Source: Adiantum capillus-veneris (lineage: Eukaryota; Streptophyta; Polypodiopsida; Polypodiales; Pteridaceae). Taken from it: 34,500 nucleotides of DNA. The notes beneath the pieces are model-generated. The model saw nothing but the letters and a program-made list of their open reading frames with translations. It made no database searches and was not told where the DNA came from. The position numbers and the translations under genes were made by a program. The stretch lies in NCBI GenBank assembly GCA_014529385.2, contig CM043964.1, forward strand, positions 7,721,997-7,756,496, given 5' to 3'. Below are positions 21,325 through 32,604 of the stretch, piece by piece (the stretch's first letter is position 1; each line of letters begins with the position of its first letter).

Positions 21325-22509
21325 CTGCATAGCAAAATGAAGAACATGTTGCATGTGAGAGAGGTGCAAAGCCTTTGCTCAAAAAGGCTTGGCAATGCTA
21401 GTATGTGAGAGAGGTGCAGAGCCGCTGAGAGGTACAGGGTGTAGTGACTCATGCGGGACAGAGAGTGGTAGTGGTCACGTCACATGAGTGCCGAAGTGCA
21501 AATGTGCAACTCCCATCCATAATTTCACCCAGGTTTTCTTTGAAAGGAGTGGTATTTCAATTTTTAATACATTGTATTTTCAAATTCCTACTCTCTCAGA
21601 AAAAAAAATTATACATTCCCTCCTATAGTACTTAAATTTAGAGGACAAAAAAGGTTCCCTCCAGAACAACCTAGAAATATGTAGAAGTACCAACTAGGTA
21701 GGAACAAAAAAAGGTCCTTCTTTTGCACCACCGATGCATGCTTTCATCCTAGCACAGATTTTTCAAATCACATGGCTCATAAGAGGCATTGTTAACACAA
21801 GCGACCGTATTTGTGAGAGACAGCCTCGAGAGAGATAAACAAGTCATGAGCAAAGTAATGTGTTTTGTAGCACCACTATCAAAGTACTAAATATGTGACT
21901 TTGCATCAACTAGCATATATGCATCATGGATAGAAAAATCAATAATGCACTACACTAAATGCACATTCTACATCTACATCAACATCACAATCTCTATTTA
22001 CAAAAGGTTCTGCAATAGCTTGCAATGGAAACACATCTTCTTCTTGCCTTTTTCACCAAAATTCCTAGACGAGTTTCTACTTGCAAAAGCATCAAGCATA
22101 GGTGACATACTATTCATAGAAGAACCTCAAGGAGTGGCTACATTATAGTTACTACTTCCCTTTGAGTTGAAAAAGCATGTTCAACTACATGTTGTTTAGC
22201 CTTGTTCTTTCTTTAAAGTGACTCAAGTAACAACAATGTGCACAAACACTTGTTCATTAAAAAGTACACCTAAATCGCAAAAACCTTTAATTTGGCCAAA
22301 AGTTGTCAAAAAACTAAAAAACCATCAACTTTTGGAGCTACTTCAAAAAATGACAGTGAACACTACCAAAAAACCTTCAATTTTTTGTACTAATGAAGAA
22401 AGTTTCTTGAGACAAAAAGGTGCACATATTTTTGAAAAAATTACACAACATTCCACTAGAAAAACAATTACATCCTTGAAAGCTTACAATTGAAGACTCA
22501 AGGCTTTCA
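21325..22509. other. Unassigned DNA downstream of the minus-strand gene
   Basis: No recognisable gene. A plus-strand frame at 22218-22493 (91 codons, Lys/Thr-rich) is open but has no known motif. A minus-strand stretch near 22110-21990 contains KKKMCFHCK, a possible CxxC piece, between stops. Confidence 0.35.
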
Positions 22510-25028
22510 TTACAATCCTTGAACTTTTTCCATCAAAATTTTTATGGTTTGTTGACGAAGATGACCAGCCTTCTTCAAGGTGAAACCATAAACAAGAATT
22601 TTCACATCCTCCAAGTTTAGATTATCAAAACGTCGTTCGCTACTTTTCCTTTTTCTTCTTCTTATTCACCCTGATCACTTCAAGATAGTACCTACTAGTA
22701 ATTTCATCTTCTCCAAACGCTTTGTACCAGTGAACATCAATCGAATGAATACATTGATTTTCTTCATAGATCTTGATGACTTTGGCTATCCAAAATGGAC
22801 ATCTACTCTCATCATCTGATGCTTACACAGCAATCATGACACCCACAACCAACTCATTGACATACTCCTTCCACATCCCTTTCTCTTGTTGTCGTCTCTG
22901 TGTTGTTTTTCTTGCACCGACATAAGCTTCTCGAGTCTCTCTGTGCACCAATCGCTCCAACTCCTCTGTTAATTGAGTCCCTTGATTTCCACCTTCTATA
23001 ACATTATCATTAGGAATAATGTTTGATTGATGCACACGCCAAAAAAATGGATCGAAATTTATAACTTTAGATGTGTTACTTTCGAGGCCCTCAATTAATT
23101 GTTTTTGCTCCTCAAAAGGACTAAACCACCACTCCATCGAGCATGCTGGAAAGTATACATGTGTTGCTTGTACTGTGTCTTTGATTTCATATAAGCACTG
23201 TAGATAATTGATACTTCGATTCTCCTTTAGAGCTTTCACCGATTCATTTGTTGATCCTAATAGCATGTATCTAGATGGCACAATCTATTGTTCTAGAACA
23301 AATTATATGAATTTTAAACCATCAGCAGGATGCCATGGTTCTGTGTTAGAATATTTCTTGCACCAAAGTCGAGTTTCACCATCTTTCTTCCTCATCTTGA
23401 ATTGATGTTGAAAACTATGATCATTTAGTTGTACAAAGGATGATGTACCTAAATCTCCACCAATCGAGAACTCACAGAAATCATATGTTCCTTTAAGAAC
23501 ATGTACTTCTGGTTGAGGCTCGTAAGATTCTCTAAAGACTTCACAAATTTCAAGAAGGTCAAATGCACACTGAAAATCTACTGAACATTTGGTCAATTTG
23601 ATCGTGAGTATGTCCCACTAATAAAAAACCAAGTTTGACCTTCTTAAAAACCTCTTTTTCCACTAGCATGCTTAAGTAAGCTATCAACACTTTATTCTTG
23701 TTTTCTCAAGCTGTGTTGTCAAGCTGCACGTACAATGTTCCTGGTAATTCTACTTCCCTCTCATTCAAAATCTTTTGGATCACAGTGGCTGTGAGGTTTG
23801 GATCGTTATTTAGATTAGGTAAGTTGATGAAAACTTTGGATGTTATGACACCATTGAAGATAAGTGCTTTAACCACATGTAGCTGCACAAAATTTTCTTC
23901 TTTGAGATTTTTTGGAGCACGTAAAAAATGAGGTAGTAAAGTCTTCTTCTGATCCATCCCATCAATGACCAATCCCAAGTATTGATCTTTGTGCTCTAGA
24001 CACTTTTTCCTACGCTTTGCTAGCTTTTGTCGCTCTGTGCTTTGTTGTTCTCGGTGGATTTTGAGTGCAAGTTGAATAGGGGCTTCAAAACAAAAGAACA
24101 GTCTTAGTTATTGAATAGAATGATCCAAAAAATTATATTTGAACTTCAAAATCTAGATCAAGCTTACCTTTTTGTTCTGATGTTTTGGCCGTGTCTCGCT
24201 TTGCTCTTAATTCAGCACAAATTTGACACACACCCATTCTTGGTTTTTTTGAATCTTTACATGGGAGAAGTGTTTTTTCCAAACTCTTAGAAATGAGAAA
24301 AGAGAAAGAATCGGCATGTTCCATTCCTTGAGAGTTTCAGCATAAAGATTGTAAACCTCTGTCTTTGTAAAGTTATCCGGTAAGTGAGTAAACTTATAGT
24401 TCGGAAGATTTTTGCCATTGTAACCCACAAATTGATCCAACCAATTCTTTAAATACGATAGCTCTAGAGTATCACGTGTTGTGTATGAGCACTACATAAC
24501 CTCCTCTCCAGAGCTTGAACGTGCTAAAAAAATTTCATACGCTCATTGCTCAAGAAAAAAACTTTTACAAAACATCTTCTACATACAATTTCATCCAAAA
24601 TTGTATATCTTATGTGTTCATTCATTATCCCAATTGATGCACGTAAGAAACTATTTTGGTTAGACTCACTTCATCCCCAAGAATATCTCTCTTTCTTGCT
24701 TGATTTCGTTGAAGCCTAAACTTCTTAAACAATCCTTTGCACAGCAATACTCTCGACAAGTTTCTTTCATAGCTGCTCATTTGAGTAATCTTTTTGTTTT
24801 GCTCACAGTAGCGTTTGAATCGTCACTTTCAACATTGCCTTGAGAACCAAAAGCGCTATCCAACTCCATGTCCGACGTTTCTTGAAACCTTTGGCTAATT
24901 GTCTTTTCACCGCTATTATTCTCCATTGGTGGTGTAATGAAGGAAAAAGGTAAGTGAAAAGATTCAAAAGTGCTTGAAAATGACATGTTTGAGGCAACAA
25001 ATTGAAAATGATAATAAAATGATTCCAC
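22510..25028 (-). pseudogene. Decayed DUF7869-like gene, possibly transposase-related
   Basis: Exon 1 (25028-24670) has a variable N-terminus, then an in-frame TGA (24779-24777), then the Cys-rich KETCREYCCAKDCLRSLGF, and ends at GTGAGT. Exon 2 (about 24491-24168) has NWLDQFVGYNGKNLPNYKF, WKKHFSHVKI and then, one frame over, VCQICAELRAKRDTA; it ends at GTAAGC. Exon 3 (from 24082) has YLGLVIDGMDQKKTLLPHF, GTLYVQLDN, a TGA (23708-23706), ENKNK, LLVGHTHDQIDQMFSRF, a frameshift near 23570, PWHPADGLKF, further stops near 23300 and 22823, CPFWIAKVIKI and VHWYKAFGEDE, ending with TAA at 22510. The order matches proteins I know as DUF7869-containing, from invertebrates and non-seed plants. D(GMDQ)-x77-D(LDN)-x38-D(THD) resembles an RNase-H triad; a transposase role is inferred. 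Clearly non-functional. Confidence 0.75.
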
Positions 25029-27371
25029 AAAGGAAATCTTTAGCTTTGGCTCTTGTTAGAATGAGTCTCAACAGTCCTAGGTACTTCTTACCCTATTTAA
25101 ATGTAGTTTTTTTTAAGAAAAATAGAAAAAATATACAAAATAAAAATTTATTTATGCCTTAAAAAGGATCTCAAAGTCTCATTTTGAGTCAGTCTTCCTT
25201 AGAGTTTTGTGCATTTGATCTCTAGAGCACGTTTTTGCAAAACAATACTTTTTGCTCCATCGTTTATTTTAAGGTATGATTTTTAATTTCATGTTTTTAT
25301 ATATCAGCTTTGTATTGTTGCACAATTTGTTTATACAAAAATAAGCTTTTTGAGTTTGATTATTTTTAAGCAAAAAGATTCTTGTTTTTGGCAAGAAAAA
25401 TGTTGAGTTTGTATTTAAGACGTTTTTAGACCCGTAAAATGGTTCAATATTGTCTCAAAAAATTTTGAAGTATAAATTTTGTAAGTTTTAGAGTCTTTTA
25501 TTTATTTGGAATGTTTTAGACCATTTTAAATAATAAAAATTCACCAGATTGTTAAATCTACTACAATAAAGCATTAATTTTGAGTTTTTTATATTGACAT
25601 ATTAGTAACTTGTATACTGGAATACAAATTTGTTTTTTGAAAGTGTTGTTTCACCAAAAAAACAATGAATACAATTTTGAAGTAATTATCACGGCATGTT
25701 TATTTAGTGTATTCTAAAAAATAAAAATTTTATTTCTTTAAATACAATTCATGTGATTTTAAAAAACAAACTGACGATCTATGCGTCAATTTTTGGTTTG
25801 GAAAAAAACTTTGCAGCACAAACGTAGTCCAGAATACATGTGTACAAGCTCCTTGTATTCTAGAATATAACTTTGTGTACAAGTACTTTCCTTGTATTTT
25901 AGGATACATGTGTGCAAGCTTCTTGTATTATTGAATAAAAGCTTGCACTGGATTTCTTTTTCAAAATACAACTTTACAATACACTTGTATTCTAGAATAC
26001 ACGAGTGTTAAAAAAAAAATCATTTATTGTGTATAATTATTCTAGGATTCAAATTTTTTTCATTCTAGAAAACAAGAGTACTTCAATCTTGTATTCTAGA
26101 AGACAAGTTTTAGCACTTTTCTATTCTAGAACACAAGATTGCAACAATCTTGTATTCTAGAATACAAACATACACCACAAGTGTATTCTGGAATACAAGT
26201 TTGTAACATAGGTGTATTCTGGAATACAAGTTTGTAGCACAGGTGTATTCCAAAATACAACTTTGTAGCATAGGTGTATATTAGAATACAACTTTGTTAT
26301 GCTCTTCTAATCCAAAACACAATGAGAAGGGTTTTCTCTCTCTAGAGGTCGTATATAGGCATGTCTTTTTTAATCGTCATCTCCATCTTCATGTTCTCCA
26401 TCTCCTTGTTCTCTATGTGAGTTTGCTTTATCTTCATGTGTGTACTTTGCATTCCTGTGTGCAAATCATTTTTGCGTTTTTGCGCGCATGCGGAATTTAC
26501 AGACAGTTTTCGGGTCCGAAGCTTGGATCTGCATATTCCGTGAGATTTTTGAGTAGGTGCTGTTGTTTTACCCCCCTTTTGGAGTTGTTTATGCCCTCAA
26601 AATTTTGTTTTGAGCATCACAACAGAAGATAGTTTTCAGCCATACAAAAAATCTTCCTGTATATATCTTATAGAAAACATGTATTAGTGTGGAGGTTAGA
26701 AGTACTCATGTATGATGGATTGTGGGTACAAAGAGAGCTATGTTTTGGCAATCTTGTGCAAAGAAAATTACCATTGGTTGTGTGGATCTTTGTACACATG
26801 GTGCTAATTTGTTGTTATATGCATAAGGACATATCAACGAAGAAATAGGGCTTCCTCTATTCTTGATGTACTTCCAAATGAGAATAGGTTGGATAGTATT
26901 AACTACTCTCTTTTGTTTTCCTTGTTTAAGCAAGCACTTGTTCCAAGAAATTGTGAGATTATGTGGTTGGCTTGGAAATTGAAGTGTTGAGTGTTGCTCT
27001 AGCCACTCCGCAAAGAGATAGTGTGAGTATTGTTGTAGTACTTGTTGTTGTTGGGACAGTACTAGAGCAAAGGAGATGGGATTAGCATGATGCACTTGCT
27101 TTTGGTATCATTTTGTTACAGATAAAAGATCTAATGTGCCATAAATAAAGACATAAAGACATGCTTTGGTTTTTTTTGTTTAAATACACATAAATTCTTA
27201 ATTTTCTTCTTAAGAAAGCATTGAAATATGAGAGATTTTTTATCTTCTTTGTTTAATTTTTTGTAATTTTAATATGCTTCTTGTTGTTTTTAAGTAAATA
27301 TTTTGGTTTTTGTATGCTTGATTACAAGAATTTATGGTTCTTTTGTCGATGTTTGCAGCTTCTTCTTCAGA
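25029..27371. other. Spacer between the two head-to-head genes
   Basis: 2.3 kb of AT-rich DNA separating divergent start codons. It contains the palindrome array at 25829-26290 and isolated palindrome-like sites (25609-25632). A TTCTTCTTCAG just before the plus-strand ATG (27372) looks like a splice acceptor, so an untranslated first exon may lie in this spacer. Otherwise no gene was seen. Confidence 0.5.
25829..26290. repeat. Array of palindromic repeats, core TTGTATTCTAGAATACAA
   Basis: About a dozen perfect or imperfect copies. The 18-bp core is a perfect palindrome at 26150-26167. Near-perfect copies lie around 25852, 25985, 26091, 26123, 26178, 26211, 26243 and 26273. The last four are spaced 30-33 bp and share the linker ACAAGTTTGTA(G/A)CA, so that part is a tandem repeat. 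Half-sites ATTCTAGAA dominate. The array lies between two divergent genes. Confidence 0.85.
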
Positions 27372-30300
27372 ATGGCTTCTCCTTCTGGTGATGCTCGTGT
27401 TTCCGAGAAACAAAGAAGAGGACAACAATCTACTCTTGCTCATCAATCTTCATCTACTCCAGTTGGTTCATGTGGTACAAGTTCACTCACTCCCTCGCAT
27501 CATAAACCTGCTCCCATCAGCCCTCACTTTCGAGCACCTAGAGTACGTGTGTCAATTGCTGGAGCAAATTCTAGAAAACAGCTTCTTCCACCTCCTCCCA
27601 CTTTTGGAAGTGGTGCTCCTTGACGACAATTGTTAGCTCCTCGTAAGTTTTTAGAACAAGCTCAAGGTATTGATGGTACTTTATCGACGTTACCTTTAGA
27701 CAGAGCCATTGTTCCCCCTAGACGTATGCTTACTATCTCTCAAAAACAAAAAAAAAAACCATCAGCTCATGATGTTCAAGTCCTTTGGGAGCATGCACGA
27801 CACAAGAAGCATGAAGGTCATGTTTGGTCAATTTAAGTAGGTATTTTTGGGCAGAATCGAACAATTGTTGAACCTCTCACTCCATTTCTTTGTGTCGTTT
27901 TTGACGATAAAGGTCCCATCAATGAGGAAAGTGTTTTCAAAGTGGTAGGTTGTCTTGTTGGTGTCAGAGAAAATACTTCGCAAGACATTGTATATTGCCT
28001 TGTAGAAGGAAAAGAAAAACAATTTGTACAATGACAAAGAGCAGAAATATGCTTTCAAACTTGCACGCAAGGATTTCAAGATAGAAGAAGTGTATACAAC
28101 TTTTCGACAAAACGAATTCAAAGATGCCATGCTCACTAGGAAACAAGTAAGTGAAAATAAACTTTTTTCAATTATATTTGAAGTTTGTGTTCTGAAAAAC
28201 AAGTACTATTTTCATGTATATGTTAAATAGAGTTGCATGCTACTTGTTTTAGAGAAAACAAGTGCTCTAGAATTGTATTTTGGAAGACAAGTACTTTGTA
28301 CTTGTATTCTAAAATACAAGTTCTTTGGACTTGTGTAGAGTATCTATTTGTTGAGAGCTACAAGACAGTTTTAGCATGGGTTTACGCAGGTCTTTCTGAT
28401 GAGGATGCTAAAACATTGGCGTGGAATCATAATGTGGATTTAGAAATGCGACTTTCCATGTCATTTCTTTAGAAGATACGTTATTTACATAATGAGTGGA
28501 TCAATCATTTAAGTCAAGGTAAAAAGGCAGATGAAGCTTTCAAAGTCAGACTTTATGAACAAGTAGGACTTGCAACAAAGAAGTCGAAGAAGGGTGAGAT
28601 TGGTGCTAAGCATAACATCCGAGGATATGATTATTATTTTTAATTGGATTTTTGTGATGGTGACATTTGGGAGCATCAAGAAGATATTTTCAAGCTGTGG
28701 GAAGAAGGAAAAATTAAGGGCCAAAGAGTGAAGCTTCGTACTTCATCACAAAGAGCAAAAGGTGGTAGTGAAGAAGCCTTAAAACCCATTCTTGAAGAGA
28801 TAAAGATTACTCCCTGGTGTTCGCTACAAGAAATCCGCGAAAAACGTATCATTCTTCCAATCCTTGCTCGAGTCAAAGGAGGTGCATTGTCTCTTAATGA
28901 GATGTCTAAAGAGTTTGAAAATTAAGTTTCAAGAAAATTCTTTTGTTACATTGTTTTTTGTTATTTGTCCAAATTATTTTTTCTTTTCTCTAGACAAAAG
29001 ACATTTCTTTACATGCAACGCATCATGATTGAAAAGCTAAATTGTAAGGATTGAACCGAGGTGCAAACTCATCATCCAACTACAAGTCACCACTCTGCAT
29101 TGGAGCATTCTATTTTTCTTTTTAAAAATACGGTAAGTGTTTGATTGTTTAAGTGTTTTGCATTTTGAAATACAACTAATTTATTTTGGTTTAAGTTTGA
29201 AACAATCATTTTGTGCACATCTTTGTATTCTTAAGCACAAACATCGTGTTCTCATCTTTTTAAATAACGATGTAATATGTTGAAAGTATTCCAGAATACA
29301 TGATAGTGTTTTATTTTGTTTTTTATTATTTTTTATCGTTTACAGAATCGTACTTCAAGAGCCCCAATCAAAAGCATTCCTCAAGAATTTGAACAACATT
29401 TAGGATGAGCTAGAGCTAAGAGAAGAAGACTTGAGGATGCTCAAAACATTGTTAGCACTGCTGACATTTGTACATTTATTTCAGATGATGTTACTACATT
29501 ACCTGTCCAATACTCTGTGTTTAAAGGCAAAGTTGAGAACATGAAGAGCTTTGTTCTCAAAGGCCACTACACACTTGGAATTGCATATGCTCCTTATGGC
29601 TTCAAAGCACCTCATTTTGTAAATGATGATGTTAAATATGGTCTTATGCTTACAAAAAGGTCATAGAAGCTTTCAAAAAAGTCACAATCGTTGAATCTTG
29701 GGTGTTAGTATTCTTTCATGCTCATGGTCAAATTTATGTTGTTGAAAAGGCTTTTGCAGATAACTCCATGACCCATCAATTATGCATTTGTAAGTCAGAT
29801 GGTTCATAATTTTATTAGTATTCTTTTTTTTTTGCATGATGATGATGTAGTTTTGTCTTTTTAATAGGACAAAATCTAACATAAAGGCTATCAATTGGAT
29901 AGGTTATCCTTTGCTGTAGCGTTTGCTACCGTGGGATTTTTCTCGCCCTCTGGTCTTAGTTGTAGAGGTAGCTTCAATTTTGCTGCAAAACCAAATCGCA
30001 CAAATATTTTTTATAGACCAGGGATGTGCAGAAAACTTTGAGATCTTTCTGGTGATTCAAGTGAGATCATGAATCCGTATCAAAAGTCACAACTGTTGAT
30101 GATGGATTTTACTGATCTTCTCTCACTGAAAGGAGAATGGATCCTAGATCTTTTTGCAGGAGCAGGTACTACTCAATTTTGAAATTTATACATTGATGAT
30201 ATTTGTTTTGATAAAGGTATGTCACGTTTTGTATATTTGTTGATATAGGAACAACTAAAGTGAGTGCTTTGAAGAAAGGACGAAATGTTGTTGCCGTTGA

Positions 30301-30625
30301 GATGGATCCTTTACAAGTAAGATTCATCCAACAACATGTTACTGCACTCAAGGAATTGTCAGATGAATTTCAAAAAGTTGGTATGAAAAACATGGCCACA
30401 CATCCAAGGGTTGCGGATGCATCAGGCGAACCACAACCTCCCTTTGGACCAGATGAAGGGATGCAGTTTGTTGATCTGGAACCTTATGAGGAGCCAAATG
30501 TTGTGGATACAGGAGATGGGAGAGGTCATGGTGATGGTGGTGAAGGTGATTCTCCTCCAACTAATCATAAAGAGGATGAGGAGGACAAAGAGGAAGAAGA
30601 AGAAGAGTTTCCAATCAATCCATAG
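27372..30625 (+). pseudogene. Decayed six-exon beta-class DNA amino-methyltransferase gene
   Basis: Predicted exons: A 27372-28146, B about 28355-28925, C 28994-29132, D 29346-29789, E 29868-30165, F 30249-30625, with clear GTAAGT donors (28147, 29133, 29790) and polypyrimidine acceptors (28993, 29345, 29867, 30248). Exon D has a catalytic-motif-IV-like AYAPYGF followed by ESWVLVFFHAHGQI. Exon E has the AdoMet-side motif X region NPYQKSQLLMMDFTDL. Motif I, ILDLFAGAGTT, is split by the 83-nt last intron, and motif II GRNVVAVEMD follows in exon F, which ends in an acidic tail (EEDKEEEEEEF). Motif IV before X/I is the permuted beta order of N4-cytosine or N6-adenine DNA methyltransferases. Exon B has VYAGLSDEDAKTLAWNHNVD, possibly ParB-like. 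In-frame stops (27621, 27834, 28470, 28641 and others in C, D, E) and frameshifts (about 28020, 29650) show decay. Confidence 0.8.
28258..28330. repeat. Palindromic repeats inside the methyltransferase gene intron
   Basis: Copies of the spacer palindrome family (CTCTAGAATTGTATTTTGG, then CTTGTATTCTAAAATACAAG) lie in the intron between exons A and B. A further copy, GTATTCCAGAATAC, is at about 29287 in the intron between C and D. Confidence 0.8.
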
Positions 30626-30650
30626 ATCTTTGGGCTTAATTTAGTATTCA

Positions 30651-31989
30651 CACTAGAATGGTAACAAGACACTTTTATGTCCTTGGACACTTTTGTGTCC
30701 TGTTAAGTGACCATTTTGCTTGAATTATTTGAAGAGTATGAAAATGAATTTCTAGGTTCTATATATCCACAAAGTTGCCTTATGAGCTGAAAAAAACTTA
30801 GCATTTTTTTTTTAGTATCGATCTCACGATTAACCTTACTCTTGCGCAACATTTTTGAACCTAAACTGTGTGAAAAAACGGGTCCTATTTTTGGCTTTTT
30901 TTCAATTTTTGGCAACTATACCACTCTAAACTTCATGTTTGTGAGGTTTAGATGGCTAGAGGTTAGGCCTTCATAGTTCTAAACATGTTTTGATGCTTGT
31001 AGAGAGAGCTAAGTGTTAAAATTGAAAGTTATGACCAATTTACAAGAATTGCATAATCCTGTTTTTTGGCCGAAATTAGCACTTTTATGATTTTTTTGGT
31101 GGCTTTCTTGATATCCAAATTCAATTTTGATTGTGTAAGTGTAATGTATAACATAAAGCTAATCTTCCTTGAGTTTTGGGGGACCTAATATGCTATATAG
31201 CATAGTATATGATGATGGTTGAGTTTTTTGATTGCTGAAGAATACGATACATTTTAGAGTAGCAAGTATAGCTTTCTCAATATTGCTAGTTTCTTAGGCC
31301 AATTGTGTGTATTTTGTAGGTAGTGACCATATCTAATCATAGAATACAAACTTGGCTAGATATTGAGTAGTTTCTATGGGTTTCTAGAGGTCATAATGCT
31401 AAACCCAATTTTTTCATGTTTGCTGTATTTAGCACTTTATCATTGCCCCCAAGGTTTCAATTGTAAGAGATCCATTATCCTTTTGACATGCTCCATAGCT
31501 CCTTTTTAATACAGAGGCCCAAAGGGAACTAAGAAAACATGTATATAGTATCTGTATTGAGCGTGACTATAGAAACTTTTATGATAGGTCCGCAGAATGG
31601 CAAAAATGCAACTTTTTTGTACCTATTTTTTTTGCCCAAAAAACATTTAGTGAGGTAAAAGCAAACATATGTTTTGGTCACCAACCCATTGAAGTTAACG
31701 GGGCATTTTATCTCATGTCCTACAAAAATCTCCACTCTTATTTATATGCAATCAACCGTAAGAAATTGCTGTTTTGGGCAAAATGCACTGGTCCATCAAC
31801 TTTGGAGGCTTCTAGTGACCAAGGGATGAGAAAAATTACAAGTTTCTCATTTTACCCATATGTAGTAGTTATTGAACTATAAGCTCATGAAAGGATTTTT
31901 CAAAATGAGTGGATCTACTATGATTTTGGAATTTTTTCCCAAAACCCTGAAAGGACACTTTTATGTCCTGTTAGGTTACCATTCTAGTG
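30651..31989. mobile_element. CACTA-like non-autonomous DNA transposon
   Basis: Perfect 15-bp terminal inverted repeats CACTAGAATGGTAAC (30651-30665 and reverse complement 31975-31989) enclose 1,339 bp. Subterminal repeats of GACACTTTTATGTCC type occur at both ends, including the palindrome GGACACTTTTGTGTCC on the left. CACTA termini and subterminal repeats fit the CACTA (En/Spm) superfamily. Flanking triplets are TCA and TTA, so the expected 3-bp target duplication is imperfect. No transposase is present, only short frames. It lies 25 bp after the methyltransferase stop. Confidence 0.7.
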
Positions 31990-32579
31990 TTAAGACCAAG
32001 TTTTGAATTTTTTGTTGTGAAGATTTTGCAAATAGATTGCCTATGTTTATTCTAATGGTTTCTCTTAACTTTTAGAAAAACTTTAGTTTTTGTGCAAGTT
32101 TAAATATGTTTTGCATTAAAAGTTAATTTTAGTTTTTAGTTTTGTTTATGAAGCTTTATTTCAAAAGTAGAGGTAATCTTGTTAGTCACCTTTTCTAAAA
32201 TTAGATACAAACTTTGGGGATTGTAAATTATAAGCTTGTTATTTATTTGCATTTTTTATCACAATAGTGAAAGCACAAAGTTTATGTTTTATTAATTGGT
32301 CAAAAATTGATGTGATTATGGAGATGTGAATTTTTTAATTAAACATGTGATTATAAATTCGTCAATTTTTCATTGTTTTCAAGATCTTTCATTGTTAAAT
32401 GTTGGATAACATAGAAATTTTAAGATTTTTTAGCCATAATTTTTATTGAAAAAACTTGCAAGCTTGAAAGCTCATTTTTTAGTTTTTTGGGCTATTTGTG
32501 GGTTTTTTTATGACAGTCAAAGCTACACCTCACGCCCTGTTGTAATTTTTGATGACCGAGTGTTCTTAGTGCATCAAAA
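31990..32579. other. Unassigned AT-rich DNA
   Basis: No gene, RNA or repeat identified. Confidence 0.5.
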
Positions 32580-32604
32580 TTGACAGCTTGAGAGTTTCCT
32601 TGGT

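Noticed and set aside
25829-26290. CRISPR-like array
   Set aside because: Units are palindromes with variable, related linkers in a eukaryotic setting with introns; there are no unique spacers and no cas genes.
26294-27095. Frames of 112 and 129 codons in the spacer
   Set aside because: No motif, strongly skewed composition and no homologous counterpart; they lie in the presumed promoter or untranslated region of the methyltransferase gene.
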